From JAWXVD01 sp044425705 (GTDB lineage: Bacteria > Bacillota > Clostridia > Lachnospirales > Lachnospiraceae): a stretch of DNA of 51,673 bases. Numbering within the stretch: the first letter of the stretch is position 1; the number at the start of each line of letters is the position of its first letter. Below the pieces are notes generated by a model that saw only the letters and a program-made list of their open reading frames with translations, did no database searches and had not been told where the DNA came from. The DNA is taken from the NCBI GenBank assembly GCA_044425705.1, contig JAWXVD010000011.1, forward strand, positions 1-51,673, written 5' to 3'. Positions 1 through 9,504 of the stretch are shown in pieces. The position numbers were made by a program, and so were the translations under genes.

Positions 1-1
1 C

Positions 2-2251
2 TTATGTTTTGAAGCAGTGGGACATATTGCTAGGGTCTATGTAAATGATAGGTTTGTTGGGGAACATTTTGGAGGATATACATCATTTTCTTTTGATATT
101 GCACCTTATGTATCATTTGGTAGCGATAATTTCATCAGAGTAGAGGTGGATAGCAGAGAAACAAACAATTTGCCACCATTTGGAAATGTAATAGATTACA
201 TGACTTATGGAGGAATTTATAGAGAGGTGTATCTTTTAGTGAAACCTTCTCTTTATATAGAAGATGTTTTTGTGAAAACAAAGGATGTCATGGAAGATGA
301 AAAATCCTTATCACTTCAAATTACATTGTCTGATGCAGTGAATGATGTAATAGTTATGTGCGAGTTACAAAAAGTAGGAGAAGACACATGGCGTTATCTT
401 GGTCATAAATCGGTGACAGATGTTAGTGTTTTAGTTGAAACAAAAGTAACGGATGTGGAGTTATGGGAGATAGAGAATCCAAATTTGTATAATGTGAGAG
501 TTTCTTTGTGGGGACAAGGTGAAAAGGAAACGATATCTACAAATTTATCTACTAAAAGTATCCGTTTTTCAAAACAAGAATTGCGTAAACAAGGCTATAT
601 ATTACAAGACATTTATGAAACGAGAATAGGATTTCGTAGTTGTGAATTTAGAAAAGATGGATTTTACTTAAATGATAAAAAAACGAAACTTCTTGGATTG
701 AATAGACATCAATCCTATCCTTATGTAGGATATGCGATGCCTAAAAGACCACAACAATTAGATGCAGATATTTTAAAATTTGAATTAGGATTACAGGCAG
801 TGAGAACGTCTCATTATCCGCAATCACAGCATTTCATTGACAGATGTGATGAAATTGGGCTCTTGGTATTTACAGAAATTCCAGGATGGCAGTATATTGG
901 AGATGAGGAATGGAAAGAGATTGCATGTGAATCGGTGAAAGAAATGGTTTTGCAATATCGCAATCACCCATCAATCGTGTTATGGGGCGTGCGAATTAAT
1001 GAATCAATGGATGATGCTGCATTTTATGAAAAAACCAATGCCATGGCACACCAATTGGATGATACGAGACAAACAGGTGGTGTTAGATGTATTGCCAAAA
1101 GTGATTTGTTAGAAGATGTATATACTTTTAATGATTTTTCTCATATTGGAATCAATGAAGGCTTGCAAAAAAAGTCGGCTGTTACAAGTAAGGAAGAAAA
1201 GTCATATTTAGTTAGTGAATATAATGGTCATATGTTTCCCACAAAGGCATTTGATGATGAAGCACATAGATTATCACATGCAAAAAGACATGCCAATGTA
1301 GTGGAAACTTTTTATCAGCAAGAAGAGATTGCAGGGGCTTTCGGTTGGTGCATGTTCGATTACAATACTCATAAAGATTTTGGCAGCGGTGATAGGATTT
1401 GTTATCATGGAGTAATGACAATGTTTCGCAATCCTAAATTAGCAGCCAGTGTATATGCTAGTCAAGGCAGAACGAATCCAGTGCTGATACTCAGTTCTAG
1501 TATGGATATTGGAGAACACCCAGGAGGATACATTGGCCCAGTATATGCATTTACAAATGCAGATTTTGTAGCCTTGTATAAAAATAATCAATTTGTTAAA
1601 AACTTTTATCCAGATGTGAAAGCAAAAATGCCTCATAATCCCATTGTTATTGATGATTTTATCGGTGTTTTAATTGAAAAAGAAGGATATTCTAAGAAAA
1701 ATCAAGAACGTATTAAGGAAGTGTTAACTGGGGTAGCAAAATATGGTCAAAATAATTTGCCAATACGCACCAAATTAAAAATGGTACTGGTTATGGTGCA
1801 AGAAAAATTGAAATTTGAAGATGGTATGCGTTTATTTTACGAATATGTAGGCAACTGGGGTGGGGAATCTACCAGTTATCGGTTTGATGGAATGAAAGAT
1901 AATCAAGTAGTTTCTTCTATTATAAAAGAAGCAGTAAAGGAAATACAATTGGCAGTTTCTATTGATACTACAACGCTAGTAGAAGCAGATAGTTATGATG
2001 TGGCTACTGTTAGAATCAAAGCAGTAGATCAGAACAAGCAGCAATTGATGGTTTATCATGGAGTGATTACCTTGGAGGTAACAGGAGATATTGCTTTGAT
2101 TGGTCCAAAGAGTGTGAGCATGACGGGTGGAAGTACTGGTACGTATATTAAATCACTAGGAAGAAGTGGCATGGGTAAACTGACCATTACAGCAGAACAG
2201 ATGGAGCCTGTGGACATTCATGTTCAGGTTTGTCAAGCAGACGAAGGGTAA
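2..2251 (+). CDS. Glycoside hydrolase family 2 (beta-galactosidase-like), 5' end outside window
   Basis: The reading frame is open from the first bases of the window, so the true start lies upstream; the in-frame GTG at 17 is not needed. The first visible residues already belong to the GH2 sugar-binding domain (VYVNDRFVGEHFGGYTSF), followed by an immunoglobulin-like domain and a TIM barrel. The acid/base glutamate is in WGVRINES (codon 1001-1003) and the nucleophile in VSEYNGHM (codon 1217-1219). About 250 residues follow the barrel, as in long GH2 enzymes. There is no secretion signal in the visible part and the next gene is a symporter, so a cytoplasmic beta-galactosidase acting on imported galactosides is likely. 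GH2 also holds beta-glucuronidases and beta-mannosidases; the downstream alpha-galactosidase favours galactosides. The family is secure, the exact substrate is not. Confidence 0.9.
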   Translation, partial: LCFEAVGHIARVYVNDRFVGEHFGGYTSFSFDIAPYVSFGSDNFIRVEVDSRETNNLPPFGNVIDYMTYGGIYREVYLLVKPSLYIEDVFVKTKDVMEDEKSLSLQITLSDAVNDVIVMCELQKVGEDTWRYLGHKSVTDVSVLVETKVTDVELWEIENPNLYNVRVSLWGQGEKETISTNLSTKSIRFSKQELRKQGYILQDIYETRIGFRSCEFRKDGFYLNDKKTKLLGLNRHQSYPYVGYAMPKRPQQLDADILKFELGLQAVRTSHYPQSQHFIDRCDEIGLLVFTEIPGWQYIGDEEWKEIACESVKEMVLQYRNHPSIVLWGVRINESMDDAAFYEKTNAMAHQLDDTRQTGGVRCIAKSDLLEDVYTFNDFSHIGINEGLQKKSAVTSKEEKSYLVSEYNGHMFPTKAFDDEAHRLSHAKRHANVVETFYQQEEIAGAFGWCMFDYNTHKDFGSGDRICYHGVMTMFRNPKLAASVYASQGRTNPVLILSSSMDIGEHPGGYIGPVYAFTNADFVALYKNNQFVKNFYPDVKAKMPHNPIVIDDFIGVLIEKEGYSKKNQERIKEVLTGVAKYGQNNLPIRTKLKMVLVMVQEKLKFEDGMRLFYEYVGNWGGESTSYRFDGMKDNQVVSSIIKEAVKEIQLAVSIDTTTLVEADSYDVATVRIKAVDQNKQQLMVYHGVITLEVTGDIALIGPKSVSMTGGSTGTYIKSLGRSGMGKLTITAEQMEPVDIHVQVCQADEG

Positions 2252-2321
2252 AAAAATAGTAGAGTCTATGCAGTAATGATAGACGTTAAGTATTTCACAC
2301 AGATGAAGGGGGAAAATAAAT

Positions 2322-3665
2322 ATGAAATCAGGGATCAAAACAAAGATAGGCTATGGAATGGGTGCAGTGGGAAAAGATATGGTGTATGCACTAGTTTCTG
2401 GATTTCTCATGTATTACTTAAATACGGTATATGGTATCAGCTCTGTGTTTATCGGAGTATTGTTTATGGCAGCACGTGTTTTCGATGCATTTAATGACCC
2501 ATTTATGGGTATTATTGTAGGAAAGACACGGAGTAAAATAGGAAAATTTAAACCTTGGTTATTGATTGGAACGATTACAAATGCTGTTGTATTATATGTC
2601 ATGTTTGCTATACCAGAGGGACTAAATGAAAGTACCTTATTAATATATGTATCCATTAGTTACTTTTTGTGGGGAATTACCTATACCCTAATGGATATTC
2701 CTTATTGGTCTATGATTCCTAATATTTCAAAGCCAGGAAAAGACAGAGAAAATATGTCAGTGATTGCACGTAGTTGTGCAGGATTAGGATATGCATTGCC
2801 AACAGCCTTAACCATGACATTAGTAGGTGTGTTAGGACAGGGTGATGAAAAACAAGGATTTCAACTATTGGCGCTTATTGTAGCTGTGGTATTTGTTGTA
2901 GCAATTTTAGGCACTGTGTTTATGGTAAAGGAAACGGAAGAATCTAGCTTTAGTTCTCCTAGTGTAAAAGAGTTGTTAAAGGCTTTGATTGAAAATGATC
3001 AAGCATTGATTGTTGTTGTGGCTATTGTAATTTTTAATGCGTCTTTATATTTAACACAAAATTTGGCGTTATATTTTTTCCAATATGACATAGGAAATGT
3101 AGAACTTTTTGGTTTGTTTGGTACTGTGGGAGGAGCGGTACAGATTTTATCCATGTTACTATTGCCACCCCTTCGTAGTAAATTTTCGAAACAGAGCATT
3201 TTCTTAGGTGCCATTATAACGGCTATTACTGGATATGTGATGTTGTTTACCTTAGGGATGTTAGGAATTAGAAATATTGTTTGTCTATGTATTGCGGCAG
3301 CAGTAATTTTTGCGGGATTTGGATTGGCTACTGTATTAACTACAGTATTTTTAGCAGATACAGTAGATTATGGAGAGTGGAAAAGTGGGCAGAGAAATGA
3401 GAGTGTTATTTTTTCCTTACAAACATTTGTTGTAAAATTAGCATCAGCTATTTCTGTTCTCATTGCAGGTATCGGTTTAGATATCATAGGATTGGATGTA
3501 AATACAACAGAACAGACGGCTGCCACTTTATTAGGATTAAGATGTTTGATGATGCTGATACCGATTGCAGGATTAATCCTAGCAATTGTTATTTTTAGGA
3601 AAAGGTATACCCTAACTGATGAGAGATTAGAACAGATGATACAAGGAGAGAAGACCCCATTATGA
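2322..3665 (+). CDS. GPH-family glycoside:cation symporter (MelB/YicJ type)
   Basis: A 447-residue polytopic membrane protein with about twelve hydrophobic segments. The loop DAFNDPFMGIIVGKTRSKIG followed by KFKPW is the signature of glycoside-pentoside-hexuronide symporters, which take up sugars with Na+ or H+. A second conserved stretch (ADTVDYGEWKSGQRNE) is typical of the C-terminal half. The ATG at 2322 is preceded by AAGGGGG. The gene lies 70 bases after the GH2 gene and its stop overlaps the start of the alpha-galactosidase (ATGA), so all three should be co-transcribed. Melibiose, raffinose-type sugars or galacto-oligosaccharides are plausible substrates by context only. Confidence 0.9.
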   Translation: MKSGIKTKIGYGMGAVGKDMVYALVSGFLMYYLNTVYGISSVFIGVLFMAARVFDAFNDPFMGIIVGKTRSKIGKFKPWLLIGTITNAVVLYVMFAIPEGLNESTLLIYVSISYFLWGITYTLMDIPYWSMIPNISKPGKDRENMSVIARSCAGLGYALPTALTMTLVGVLGQGDEKQGFQLLALIVAVVFVVAILGTVFMVKETEESSFSSPSVKELLKALIENDQALIVVVAIVIFNASLYLTQNLALYFFQYDIGNVELFGLFGTVGGAVQILSMLLLPPLRSKFSKQSIFLGAIITAITGYVMLFTLGMLGIRNIVCLCIAAAVIFAGFGLATVLTTVFLADTVDYGEWKSGQRNESVIFSLQTFVVKLASAISVLIAGIGLDIIGLDVNTTEQTAATLLGLRCLMMLIPIAGLILAIVIFRKRYTLTDERLEQMIQGEKTPL

Positions 3666-6031
3666 TAAGTAAAGATAAAAATATTTTTGTATTAAATACG
3701 GAGAACACTACCTATGTTTTTCGTGTGATGGAAAACGGATATTTAGAGCATTTATATTATGGCGATGTAGTAGATTTTAAAGGTCATTATCAGGGAATCA
3801 TACCGAAAGTGTCTTTCCCTAACGGAAATCTTATCGTATATAGTGAAAATCATGGGAGTCTTGCATTGGAATTAACTGCCCAAGAATTGTCTACAAGAGG
3901 CAAAGGTGATGTGAGAGAACCGATGATTGATGTTACCTTCACAGATGGCAATAGAACATGTGATTTTGTCTATCAATCTTATGAAATCATAGAAAAGCTT
4001 CCCTTAGAAGATATGCCTAGTGCCTATGGAGAAAATATTGAAAGTCTCATGATTAGATTAAAAGATTTACGATATCAGTTAGTACTAGAATTAACATATT
4101 CTGTGTTTCCAGAAAGCAATGTGATTACCAGAAGTAGTAAGCTGATTAATGAAGGAAAAGAGCCAGTGATGGTGGAACGTTTACTGAGTATGCAATTAGA
4201 TCTTCCGAAAGCACCTTATACAGTGACTACCTTCCAAGGTGCATGGGCAAGAGAGATGAATAAGCATAAAATCACACTAGACGGTGGGATTTTTGTGAAT
4301 GATTCTAAGGCAGGTGTATCTAGTAATCGAAATAATCCATTTATCATGCTTAGTGATCAGGATACCACTGAGAATGCAGGAGGATGTATCGGTTGCAATT
4401 TGATTTATAGCGGGAATCACTATGAGGCAGTGCAGGTGGGAAGTTTTCATACCACTAGATTGCTCACAGGAATCAATCCTTTTGGATTTTCATATGGTCT
4501 TGCAGAGGGAGAGAGTTTGGAATCCCCAGAGGCTGTGTTAACTTATGCTAGTTCGGGATTTGCAGGTGTTAGCGGGAATATGCATGAGTTTGTAAGGAAG
4601 CATATTGTGAGAGGTAGGTATCAATATCAAGAGCGACCAATTCTAATCAATAGTTGGGAAGCGTCTTATTTTGATTTTAATGAAGGAAAATTGTTGAAGC
4701 TTGCCAAAGCTGCAAAAGAAGTAGGAATTGAATTGTTTGTACTGGATGATGGATGGTTTGGGAATCGGAATGATGACACTTCTTCCCTAGGAGATTGGAC
4801 AGTAAACAAGAAGAAATTACCGAACGGTTTAAAAGGTTTGGCAGAAAAAATAAACAAGTTAGGAATGGATTTTGGTATTTGGGTAGAACCTGAAATGGTC
4901 AATGAGAACAGTCAATGTTACCGTGATCATCCTGAATATGCAGTCAATAGTTCTCTGGGGAATCAAGCTCTTGGCAGACATCAAATGATTTTAGATTTGA
5001 CCCAAGCAGTGGTACAAGAATATATTATAGAGCAGATTAGCAATGTATTAGAAAGTGCCAATATCACCTATGTGAAATGGGATATGAACCGCGTGTTTTC
5101 TGATGTTTTTTCAAGTGCCCTAGAACCTTCTAAACAAGGAGAATTTAGCCATCGTTATATCCTTGGATTGTATCGTGTTTTGCATGTATTAACAGAAAAA
5201 TTTCCCCAGGTGCTATTTGAAAGTTGTGCCTCTGGGGGGAATCGATTTGACTTAGGAATGCTTTGCTATATGCCTCAGATATGGGCTAGTGATAATACAG
5301 ATGCAACTAGCAGAGCAGCCATACAAAGTGGCTATAGCTATGGATACCCAATGTCCGTGTTGAGCGCACATGTGTCCAACTCGCCAAATCATCAAACGCT
5401 ACGTACTACATCTCTAGATACTCGATTTCAGATTGCCTGTTTTGGAGTATTAGGGTATGAATGCAATCTTGTGGATTTGTCAAAAGAAGAGCTGGAATTG
5501 ATCAAACAACAAGTGATGTGGTATAAAAAATACCGTAAAACCTTGCAATATGGAGAATATTACCGTATCATGACAGATGAAAGTGGCAGATATCAGTGGA
5601 TGGTAGTATCCAAGGACAGAAAAACAGCCATAGGACTGTTCTTTCAAACCTTAGTAGAAGCAAATTATTCTTATCCAACATTTCACCTTACAGGATTAGA
5701 TGAGAATAAAATATACCGTTTTACCAACCGTCATACTAGTTTTAATATTAAAGAATTTGGAGATTTGATTAATAGTATCTCACCGGTTCATATTAGGCAA
5801 GATTCACTGACTCATAACCTTGTAGCAAAATTCATGAAGAAAGAACATGAAAAGGAAGAGTATATTTTATCGGGCAGTGTGCTCAATAAAGTTGGAGTAC
5901 AATTGCAGCAAGGATTTGTAGGAACGGGATATGAGGATGGCATGCGCTTGTTTCAAGATTTTGCAAGCCGTATTTATGTAATGGAAGAAGTAGAAGGCAA
6001 TGTGCAGCTTATGGCTGAATCCTTGCAGTAG
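3662..6031 (+). CDS. Alpha-galactosidase, glycoside hydrolase family 36
   Basis: 789 residues, close to the usual length of bacterial GH36 enzymes (about 730-750) with a slightly longer C-terminus. It has an N-terminal beta-sandwich, a TIM barrel (about residues 320-650) and a C-terminal beta domain. The catalytic nucleophile is Asp474 in KWDMNR and the acid/base is Asp544 in IWASDNTDA; SCASGGNRFDLG and VLDDGWFGNRNDD are also classic GH36 blocks. It removes terminal alpha-1,6-galactose from melibiose, raffinose and stachyose. No signal peptide is present, so it is cytoplasmic and depends on the symporter encoded just upstream, with which it overlaps by four bases. Confidence 0.95.
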   Translation: MISKDKNIFVLNTENTTYVFRVMENGYLEHLYYGDVVDFKGHYQGIIPKVSFPNGNLIVYSENHGSLALELTAQELSTRGKGDVREPMIDVTFTDGNRTCDFVYQSYEIIEKLPLEDMPSAYGENIESLMIRLKDLRYQLVLELTYSVFPESNVITRSSKLINEGKEPVMVERLLSMQLDLPKAPYTVTTFQGAWAREMNKHKITLDGGIFVNDSKAGVSSNRNNPFIMLSDQDTTENAGGCIGCNLIYSGNHYEAVQVGSFHTTRLLTGINPFGFSYGLAEGESLESPEAVLTYASSGFAGVSGNMHEFVRKHIVRGRYQYQERPILINSWEASYFDFNEGKLLKLAKAAKEVGIELFVLDDGWFGNRNDDTSSLGDWTVNKKKLPNGLKGLAEKINKLGMDFGIWVEPEMVNENSQCYRDHPEYAVNSSLGNQALGRHQMILDLTQAVVQEYIIEQISNVLESANITYVKWDMNRVFSDVFSSALEPSKQGEFSHRYILGLYRVLHVLTEKFPQVLFESCASGGNRFDLGMLCYMPQIWASDNTDATSRAAIQSGYSYGYPMSVLSAHVSNSPNHQTLRTTSLDTRFQIACFGVLGYECNLVDLSKEELELIKQQVMWYKKYRKTLQYGEYYRIMTDESGRYQWMVVSKDRKTAIGLFFQTLVEANYSYPTFHLTGLDENKIYRFTNRHTSFNIKEFGDLINSISPVHIRQDSLTHNLVAKFMKKEHEKEEYILSGSVLNKVGVQLQQGFVGTGYEDGMRLFQDFASRIYVMEEVEGNVQLMAESLQ

Positions 6032-6091
6032 AAGTGCAATGTTACTGTTTGTATTATAGGTGGGAACAGCAACGAAAGAATGGAGACGAGA

Positions 6092-6487
6092 ATGGATTAC
6101 TTGAAAATAGCAAAAGAGATCTTTGCAGGAGATAAATTTGCAACAGATGTAACGGGGATTGAAATTTTAGAAGTGGAAAAAGGATATGCAAAGTGTAAAC
6201 TTGATGTGGAAAGACGTCATAAAAATGCAGTAGATATGGTGATGGGTGGTGTGGTTTTTACACTTGGAGATTTTGCATTTGCAGTGGCAGCTAATGCAGG
6301 TGGCTTAACAACGGTGACCCAAACGGCGCAAGTTAATTTTCTATCTTCCACTAGACAGAATGAAATTTTTGCAGAGGCACATTGTGTGAAAGATGGAAAA
6401 GCTACCAGTTATTATGAAGTTTCAGTGAAAGATGATTTAGATAAACTGTTGGCCAGAGTGAGTATTAATGGTTTTAAAATCAAATAA
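6092..6487 (+). CDS. PaaI-type hotdog-fold thioesterase
   Basis: About 131 residues with the PaaI/YdiI hotdog pattern: NAVDMVMGGVVFTLGDFAFAVA carries the conserved G-G-V/A-F-L-D-like helix, followed by TVTQTAQVNFLSS. Such enzymes hydrolyse acyl- or aryl-CoA thioesters in the cytoplasm. I place the start at 6092 because GGAG sits six bases upstream; the ATG at 6080 has no ribosome site. It follows the alpha-galactosidase by about 60 bases and a strong terminator comes after it, so it is probably the last gene of that operon, although a role in galactoside use is not evident. The substrate is unknown. Confidence 0.8.
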   Translation: MDYLKIAKEIFAGDKFATDVTGIEILEVEKGYAKCKLDVERRHKNAVDMVMGGVVFTLGDFAFAVAANAGGLTTVTQTAQVNFLSSTRQNEIFAEAHCVKDGKATSYYEVSVKDDLDKLLARVSINGFKIK

Positions 6488-6497
6488 TAGAACTGTG

Positions 6498-6524
6498 AGG
6501 AGACTTGATGTCTCCTTATTTTTT
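6498..6524 (+). terminator. Rho-independent terminator of the galactoside operon
   Basis: AGGAGAC and GTCTCCT form a 7-bp stem around a 5-base loop, followed by TATTTTTT. It sits ten bases after the thioesterase stop and separates this operon from the oligopeptide importer. The stretch 6525-6630 that follows is A+T-rich with no gene. Confidence 0.85.
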
Positions 6525-6630
6525 GTAAAAAATGAAAGTAAAAATAAATATAAAATTAAGATTTATACCTATATAAATAGCAAATATTAACGAAATGTGA
6601 AAAGTGTGAATAAAAAAAGAGGAAAAACCA

Positions 6631-6660
6631 TTGACACAACAAGGAAAAGTATGCAATAAT
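6631..6660 (+). promoter_or_regulatory. Sigma-A promoter for the oligopeptide importer
   Basis: A perfect TTGACA at 6631 is followed after 18 bases by AATAAT at 6655, preceded by TG (extended -10). Transcription should begin near 6667, giving a leader of about 60 bases that opens with a small hairpin (CTTTAC/GTAAAG, 6670-6685). The TTG of this -35 box is in frame with the receptor gene and could be mistaken for its start codon. Confidence 0.75.
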
Positions 6661-6726
6661 AACCCCACGCTTTACAACGGTAAAGTAGTAGTGAAATACA
6701 ATGTAGGCGAGGAAAAGGAGAAAAAA

Positions 6727-8388
6727 ATGAAAAAAATCATTTCTATGATTGTTATGTCAGCAATGGTAGTTTCTATGCTTGCAGGATGTGGTTCTTCAAC
6801 TGAGACAGCATCAAGCACAAGTACAAGCGAAGAAGCAACAAGTGACGTGGCAAGTGAATCGGCATCAACAGAAGGTGCAGTAGTAGTAGTAGCAAAAGAA
6901 AACGACGTAATTTCAATGGATTCAATGTACGCAACAGATGGTACTTCTTTTGAAGCAATCCATGCAACAGTTGACGGATTAATGGATCAAGATGCAGATG
7001 GTAATCTTGTTTTATCATTAGCAGAATCATATGAAGTAAGTGAAGATGGTTTAGTATACACATTTACACTTAGAGATGCAGTATGGTCAAATGGTACAGC
7101 TGTAACAGCACATGACTTTGTATATGCTTGGAATGCAGCTGCAACTTCAGTTGATTGTGAATATTCTTACTTATTTACAACAGACGGAGCTGCTGTAGCA
7201 AACGCTAACGAAGTTATTTATGATGGCGAAGCTGGTGAATTAGGAGTAGTTGCAATTGATGATACAACTTTAGAAGTTACATTATCACAACCAACACCAT
7301 ATTTCTTAAGCTTAATGACATTCCCTGTATTCTATCCAGTAAATCAAGAATTTGCTGAAGCACAAGATGGTAACTATGGTTTAACACCAGAAAACTTATT
7401 AGCTTGTGGACCATATGTATTAACAGAATGGGAAAAAGGTTCTTCATTAGTATTTGCAAAAAATGAATCATACTGGGATGCTGAAAATGTTAAAGTTGCT
7501 GGTTTAGAATTTGCAATCGTTGCAGAAGTTGCAACAAGTGTAACAGCTTTTGAAGCTGGTGATGTTGACTTTACAAAAGTAAGTTCAGACTTAATTGGTT
7601 TATATGCAGATAGCGAAGATTATACAACAGTACTTGAAGGTTACTTATGGTACTTACAATTCAACTTAAATGAAGAAGTAGCTGGAAATCAAAACTTACG
7701 TTTAGCAATTGCATATGCATTAGACAAACAAGATTTATGTGATAACGTATTACAAGATGGTTCAATCGTAGGACAAGGTTTTGTTCCAACATTATTAGCA
7801 ACAGGTCCAGACGGAGAAGATTTCCGTACAACAGCTGGTGACTTCTTAGTTCCAGATGCTGATACAGCAGCTACATACTGGGCAGCAGCACAAGAAGAAT
7901 TAGGCGAAGAAATCACAATTTCATTATTATATGAAAATGCTGACCCTGCTTTAACTTCAGCTGAATACTTACAATCTACGTTAATGGCAGCTCTACCAGG
8001 CCTTACAATCGAAATGAACATGATGACAAAAGAAGCTCGTATTGAAGCACAAAAAGATAGAGAATTTGAAGTAGTATTAACACGTTGGGGACCAGACTAC
8101 GCAGATCCTACAACATACTTAAACTTAATGCTTACAGGAAATTCATATAACTACGGTGATTATGCAAGTGAAGAATTTGATTCCTTAATGGAAGCAGCTG
8201 GAACAGCAGCATCTGATGCAGAACGTTGGGATTACTTACTTCAAGCAGAAGAAGTATTAATGGCAGACGCTCCAGTTGTATCTGTATTCCAAGTTGGTGG
8301 TGCATCACTTATCTCTAGCAGTGTTTCTGGTATCGAAACACATGCAGTTGGTGTTCCATATATCTACAAAAACTTATCAGTAGAATAA
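6727..8388 (+). CDS. oppA: Oligopeptide ABC transporter substrate-binding lipoprotein (SBP family 5)
   Basis: 553 residues from the ATG at 6727, which has AAAAGGAG upstream. The N-terminus is a lipoprotein signal: MKK, a hydrophobic core and the lipobox MLAGC, so the mature protein is anchored by Cys outside the membrane. A Ser/Thr-rich linker follows, then the SBP_bac_5 fold (LAESYEVSEDGLVYTFTLRD; LRLAIAYALDK). It binds peptides and hands them to the OppBC channel. Codon use is strongly biased to a narrow A/T-ending set, as expected for a highly expressed receptor. It heads an operon with its own promoter and an attenuator hairpin after its stop. Peptide specificity is inferred from family and operon composition. 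Confidence 0.92.
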   Translation: MKKIISMIVMSAMVVSMLAGCGSSTETASSTSTSEEATSDVASESASTEGAVVVVAKENDVISMDSMYATDGTSFEAIHATVDGLMDQDADGNLVLSLAESYEVSEDGLVYTFTLRDAVWSNGTAVTAHDFVYAWNAAATSVDCEYSYLFTTDGAAVANANEVIYDGEAGELGVVAIDDTTLEVTLSQPTPYFLSLMTFPVFYPVNQEFAEAQDGNYGLTPENLLACGPYVLTEWEKGSSLVFAKNESYWDAENVKVAGLEFAIVAEVATSVTAFEAGDVDFTKVSSDLIGLYADSEDYTTVLEGYLWYLQFNLNEEVAGNQNLRLAIAYALDKQDLCDNVLQDGSIVGQGFVPTLLATGPDGEDFRTTAGDFLVPDADTAATYWAAAQEELGEEITISLLYENADPALTSAEYLQSTLMAALPGLTIEMNMMTKEARIEAQKDREFEVVLTRWGPDYADPTTYLNLMLTGNSYNYGDYASEEFDSLMEAAGTAASDAERWDYLLQAEEVLMADAPVVSVFQVGGASLISSSVSGIETHAVGVPYIYKNLSVE

Positions 8389-8419
8389 GATTTAACAAGA
8401 GCATAGTTATAAAATAATA

Positions 8420-8466
8420 TATAAACACATAATAGTTCACAACTAATATGTGTTTATATTTTTGTA
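8420..8466 (+). terminator. Attenuator hairpin between receptor and permease genes
   Basis: TATAAACACATA and TATGTGTTTATA form a perfect 12-bp stem around a 15-base loop, followed by a T-rich tract. No promoter is evident before the next gene, so partial read-through is likely. This would give much more receptor than permease mRNA, as is common in binding-protein operons. Confidence 0.75.
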
Positions 8467-8477
8467 GGAGGGAAAAG

Positions 8478-9422
8478 ATGTCAAAATCGACAATGAAATT
8501 TATTGGAAAACGATTAGCAATCTCAGTAGTAACAGTTATCATTATACTGGGGATATTATTTTTAATGTTAAAATTAATGCCAGGTACTCCGTTTAATGAT
8601 GAGAAATTAACGGAAGCACAAAAAGCGGCTATTTATGCACAATATGGATTGGATCAACCCATATTTACACAGTTTATGGTTTATATGAAGAGCATGTTAA
8701 CTGGAGACTTTGGTACTTCGTATGGTATTTCTAAAAACTATCCTGTTTCATTATTGGTATTACCTAGAATTTCAATTTCTTTTGGTATCGGTATTGCAGC
8801 AGTTGTTGTGGGAACAATCGTTGGTTTATTGTTAGGAATTTTTGCGGCCCTACACCGCAATACAATTTGGGATACCATGTCTACAATCATCGCCGTGTTA
8901 GGTGTGAGTATACCATCCTTTGTTATTGCGTTATTACTATTATTAGTGTTTGGTGTAAATTTCAAATTTTTCCCTGTTTTATTTAGCACAAAGAAAATAC
9001 TAGTTTCATCTATTTTGCCAGTGATAGCCTTATCATTTGGCGTAGTTGCCAATGTTGCACGTTTTACAAGATCTGAAATGATTGCAGTATTAGGAAGTGA
9101 CTACATAGCTTTAGCAGAAGCAAAAGGATTAGATCGTAAGACAATTATTCGAAAACATGCCATTCGTAATACATTGATTCCTGTTATCACAATTCTTGGG
9201 CCGATTTTAGTTAACTTAATGACAGGATCTATGGTTTTAGAGAAAATTTTTAGTATCCCTGGATTAGGAACACTTTTAGTAAATGGTATTACGGTCAACG
9301 ATTATAATGTTGTATTAGCAGTTTCGTTCTTGTACAGTTTATTGTATATTATCATGATGTTGATTATAGACGTTTTATATGGAGTGATTGACCCTAGAAT
9401 TCGTTTGGGTAAAGGAGAGTAA
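8478..9422 (+). CDS. oppB: Oligopeptide ABC transporter permease, OppB type
   Basis: 314 residues with about six membrane segments. The start at 8478 is fixed by AGGAGGG seven bases upstream; an earlier in-frame ATG at 8448 lies inside the attenuator hairpin. The N-terminus matches OppB/DppB (KRLAISVVTV, then KLMPGTPF), and the cytoplasmic coupling loop is ALAEAKGLDRKTIIRKHAIRN, with the EAA-type pattern that contacts the ATPases. It forms the channel with the next permease. Second gene of a five-gene operon. Confidence 0.92.
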   Translation: MSKSTMKFIGKRLAISVVTVIIILGILFLMLKLMPGTPFNDEKLTEAQKAAIYAQYGLDQPIFTQFMVYMKSMLTGDFGTSYGISKNYPVSLLVLPRISISFGIGIAAVVVGTIVGLLLGIFAALHRNTIWDTMSTIIAVLGVSIPSFVIALLLLLVFGVNFKFFPVLFSTKKILVSSILPVIALSFGVVANVARFTRSEMIAVLGSDYIALAEAKGLDRKTIIRKHAIRNTLIPVITILGPILVNLMTGSMVLEKIFSIPGLGTLLVNGITVNDYNVVLAVSFLYSLLYIIMMLIIDVLYGVIDPRIRLGKGE

Positions 9423-9426
9423 AAGG

Positions 9427-9490
9427 TGAAAGTGATTTTCATCTAGCACTTTGTACCGTGCGGTTCAAAGTTACTATAGTTTTGAGAAAG
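9427..9490 (+). other. Structured leader element, copy A (before oppC)
   Basis: Two consecutive hairpins: TGAAA/TTTCA (9427-9441) and CTTTG-ACC/GGT-CAAAG with loop GTGC (9449-9470). They are followed by a tail ending GAGAAAG (9484-9490), which lies exactly 14 bases before the ATG at 9505. The same order and spacing recur before the ABC exporter at 28890 (copy B), and the tail with spacing recurs before iorA (copy C). The function is unknown; it may be a translation or mRNA-processing signal. Confidence 0.45.
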
Positions 9491-9504
9491 GGATGGATAT
9501 AAAG

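Noticed and set aside
6631..6726. TTG at 6631 as start of the peptide receptor gene
   Set aside because: That TTG is part of a consensus -35 box (TTGACA) with a matching -10 box; the lipoprotein signal and a ribosome site fix the start at ATG 6727.
7689..8021. 110-residue minus-strand ORF inside the peptide receptor gene
   Set aside because: It mirrors a strongly codon-biased gene; such antisense frames arise from that bias and no expression signals accompany it.
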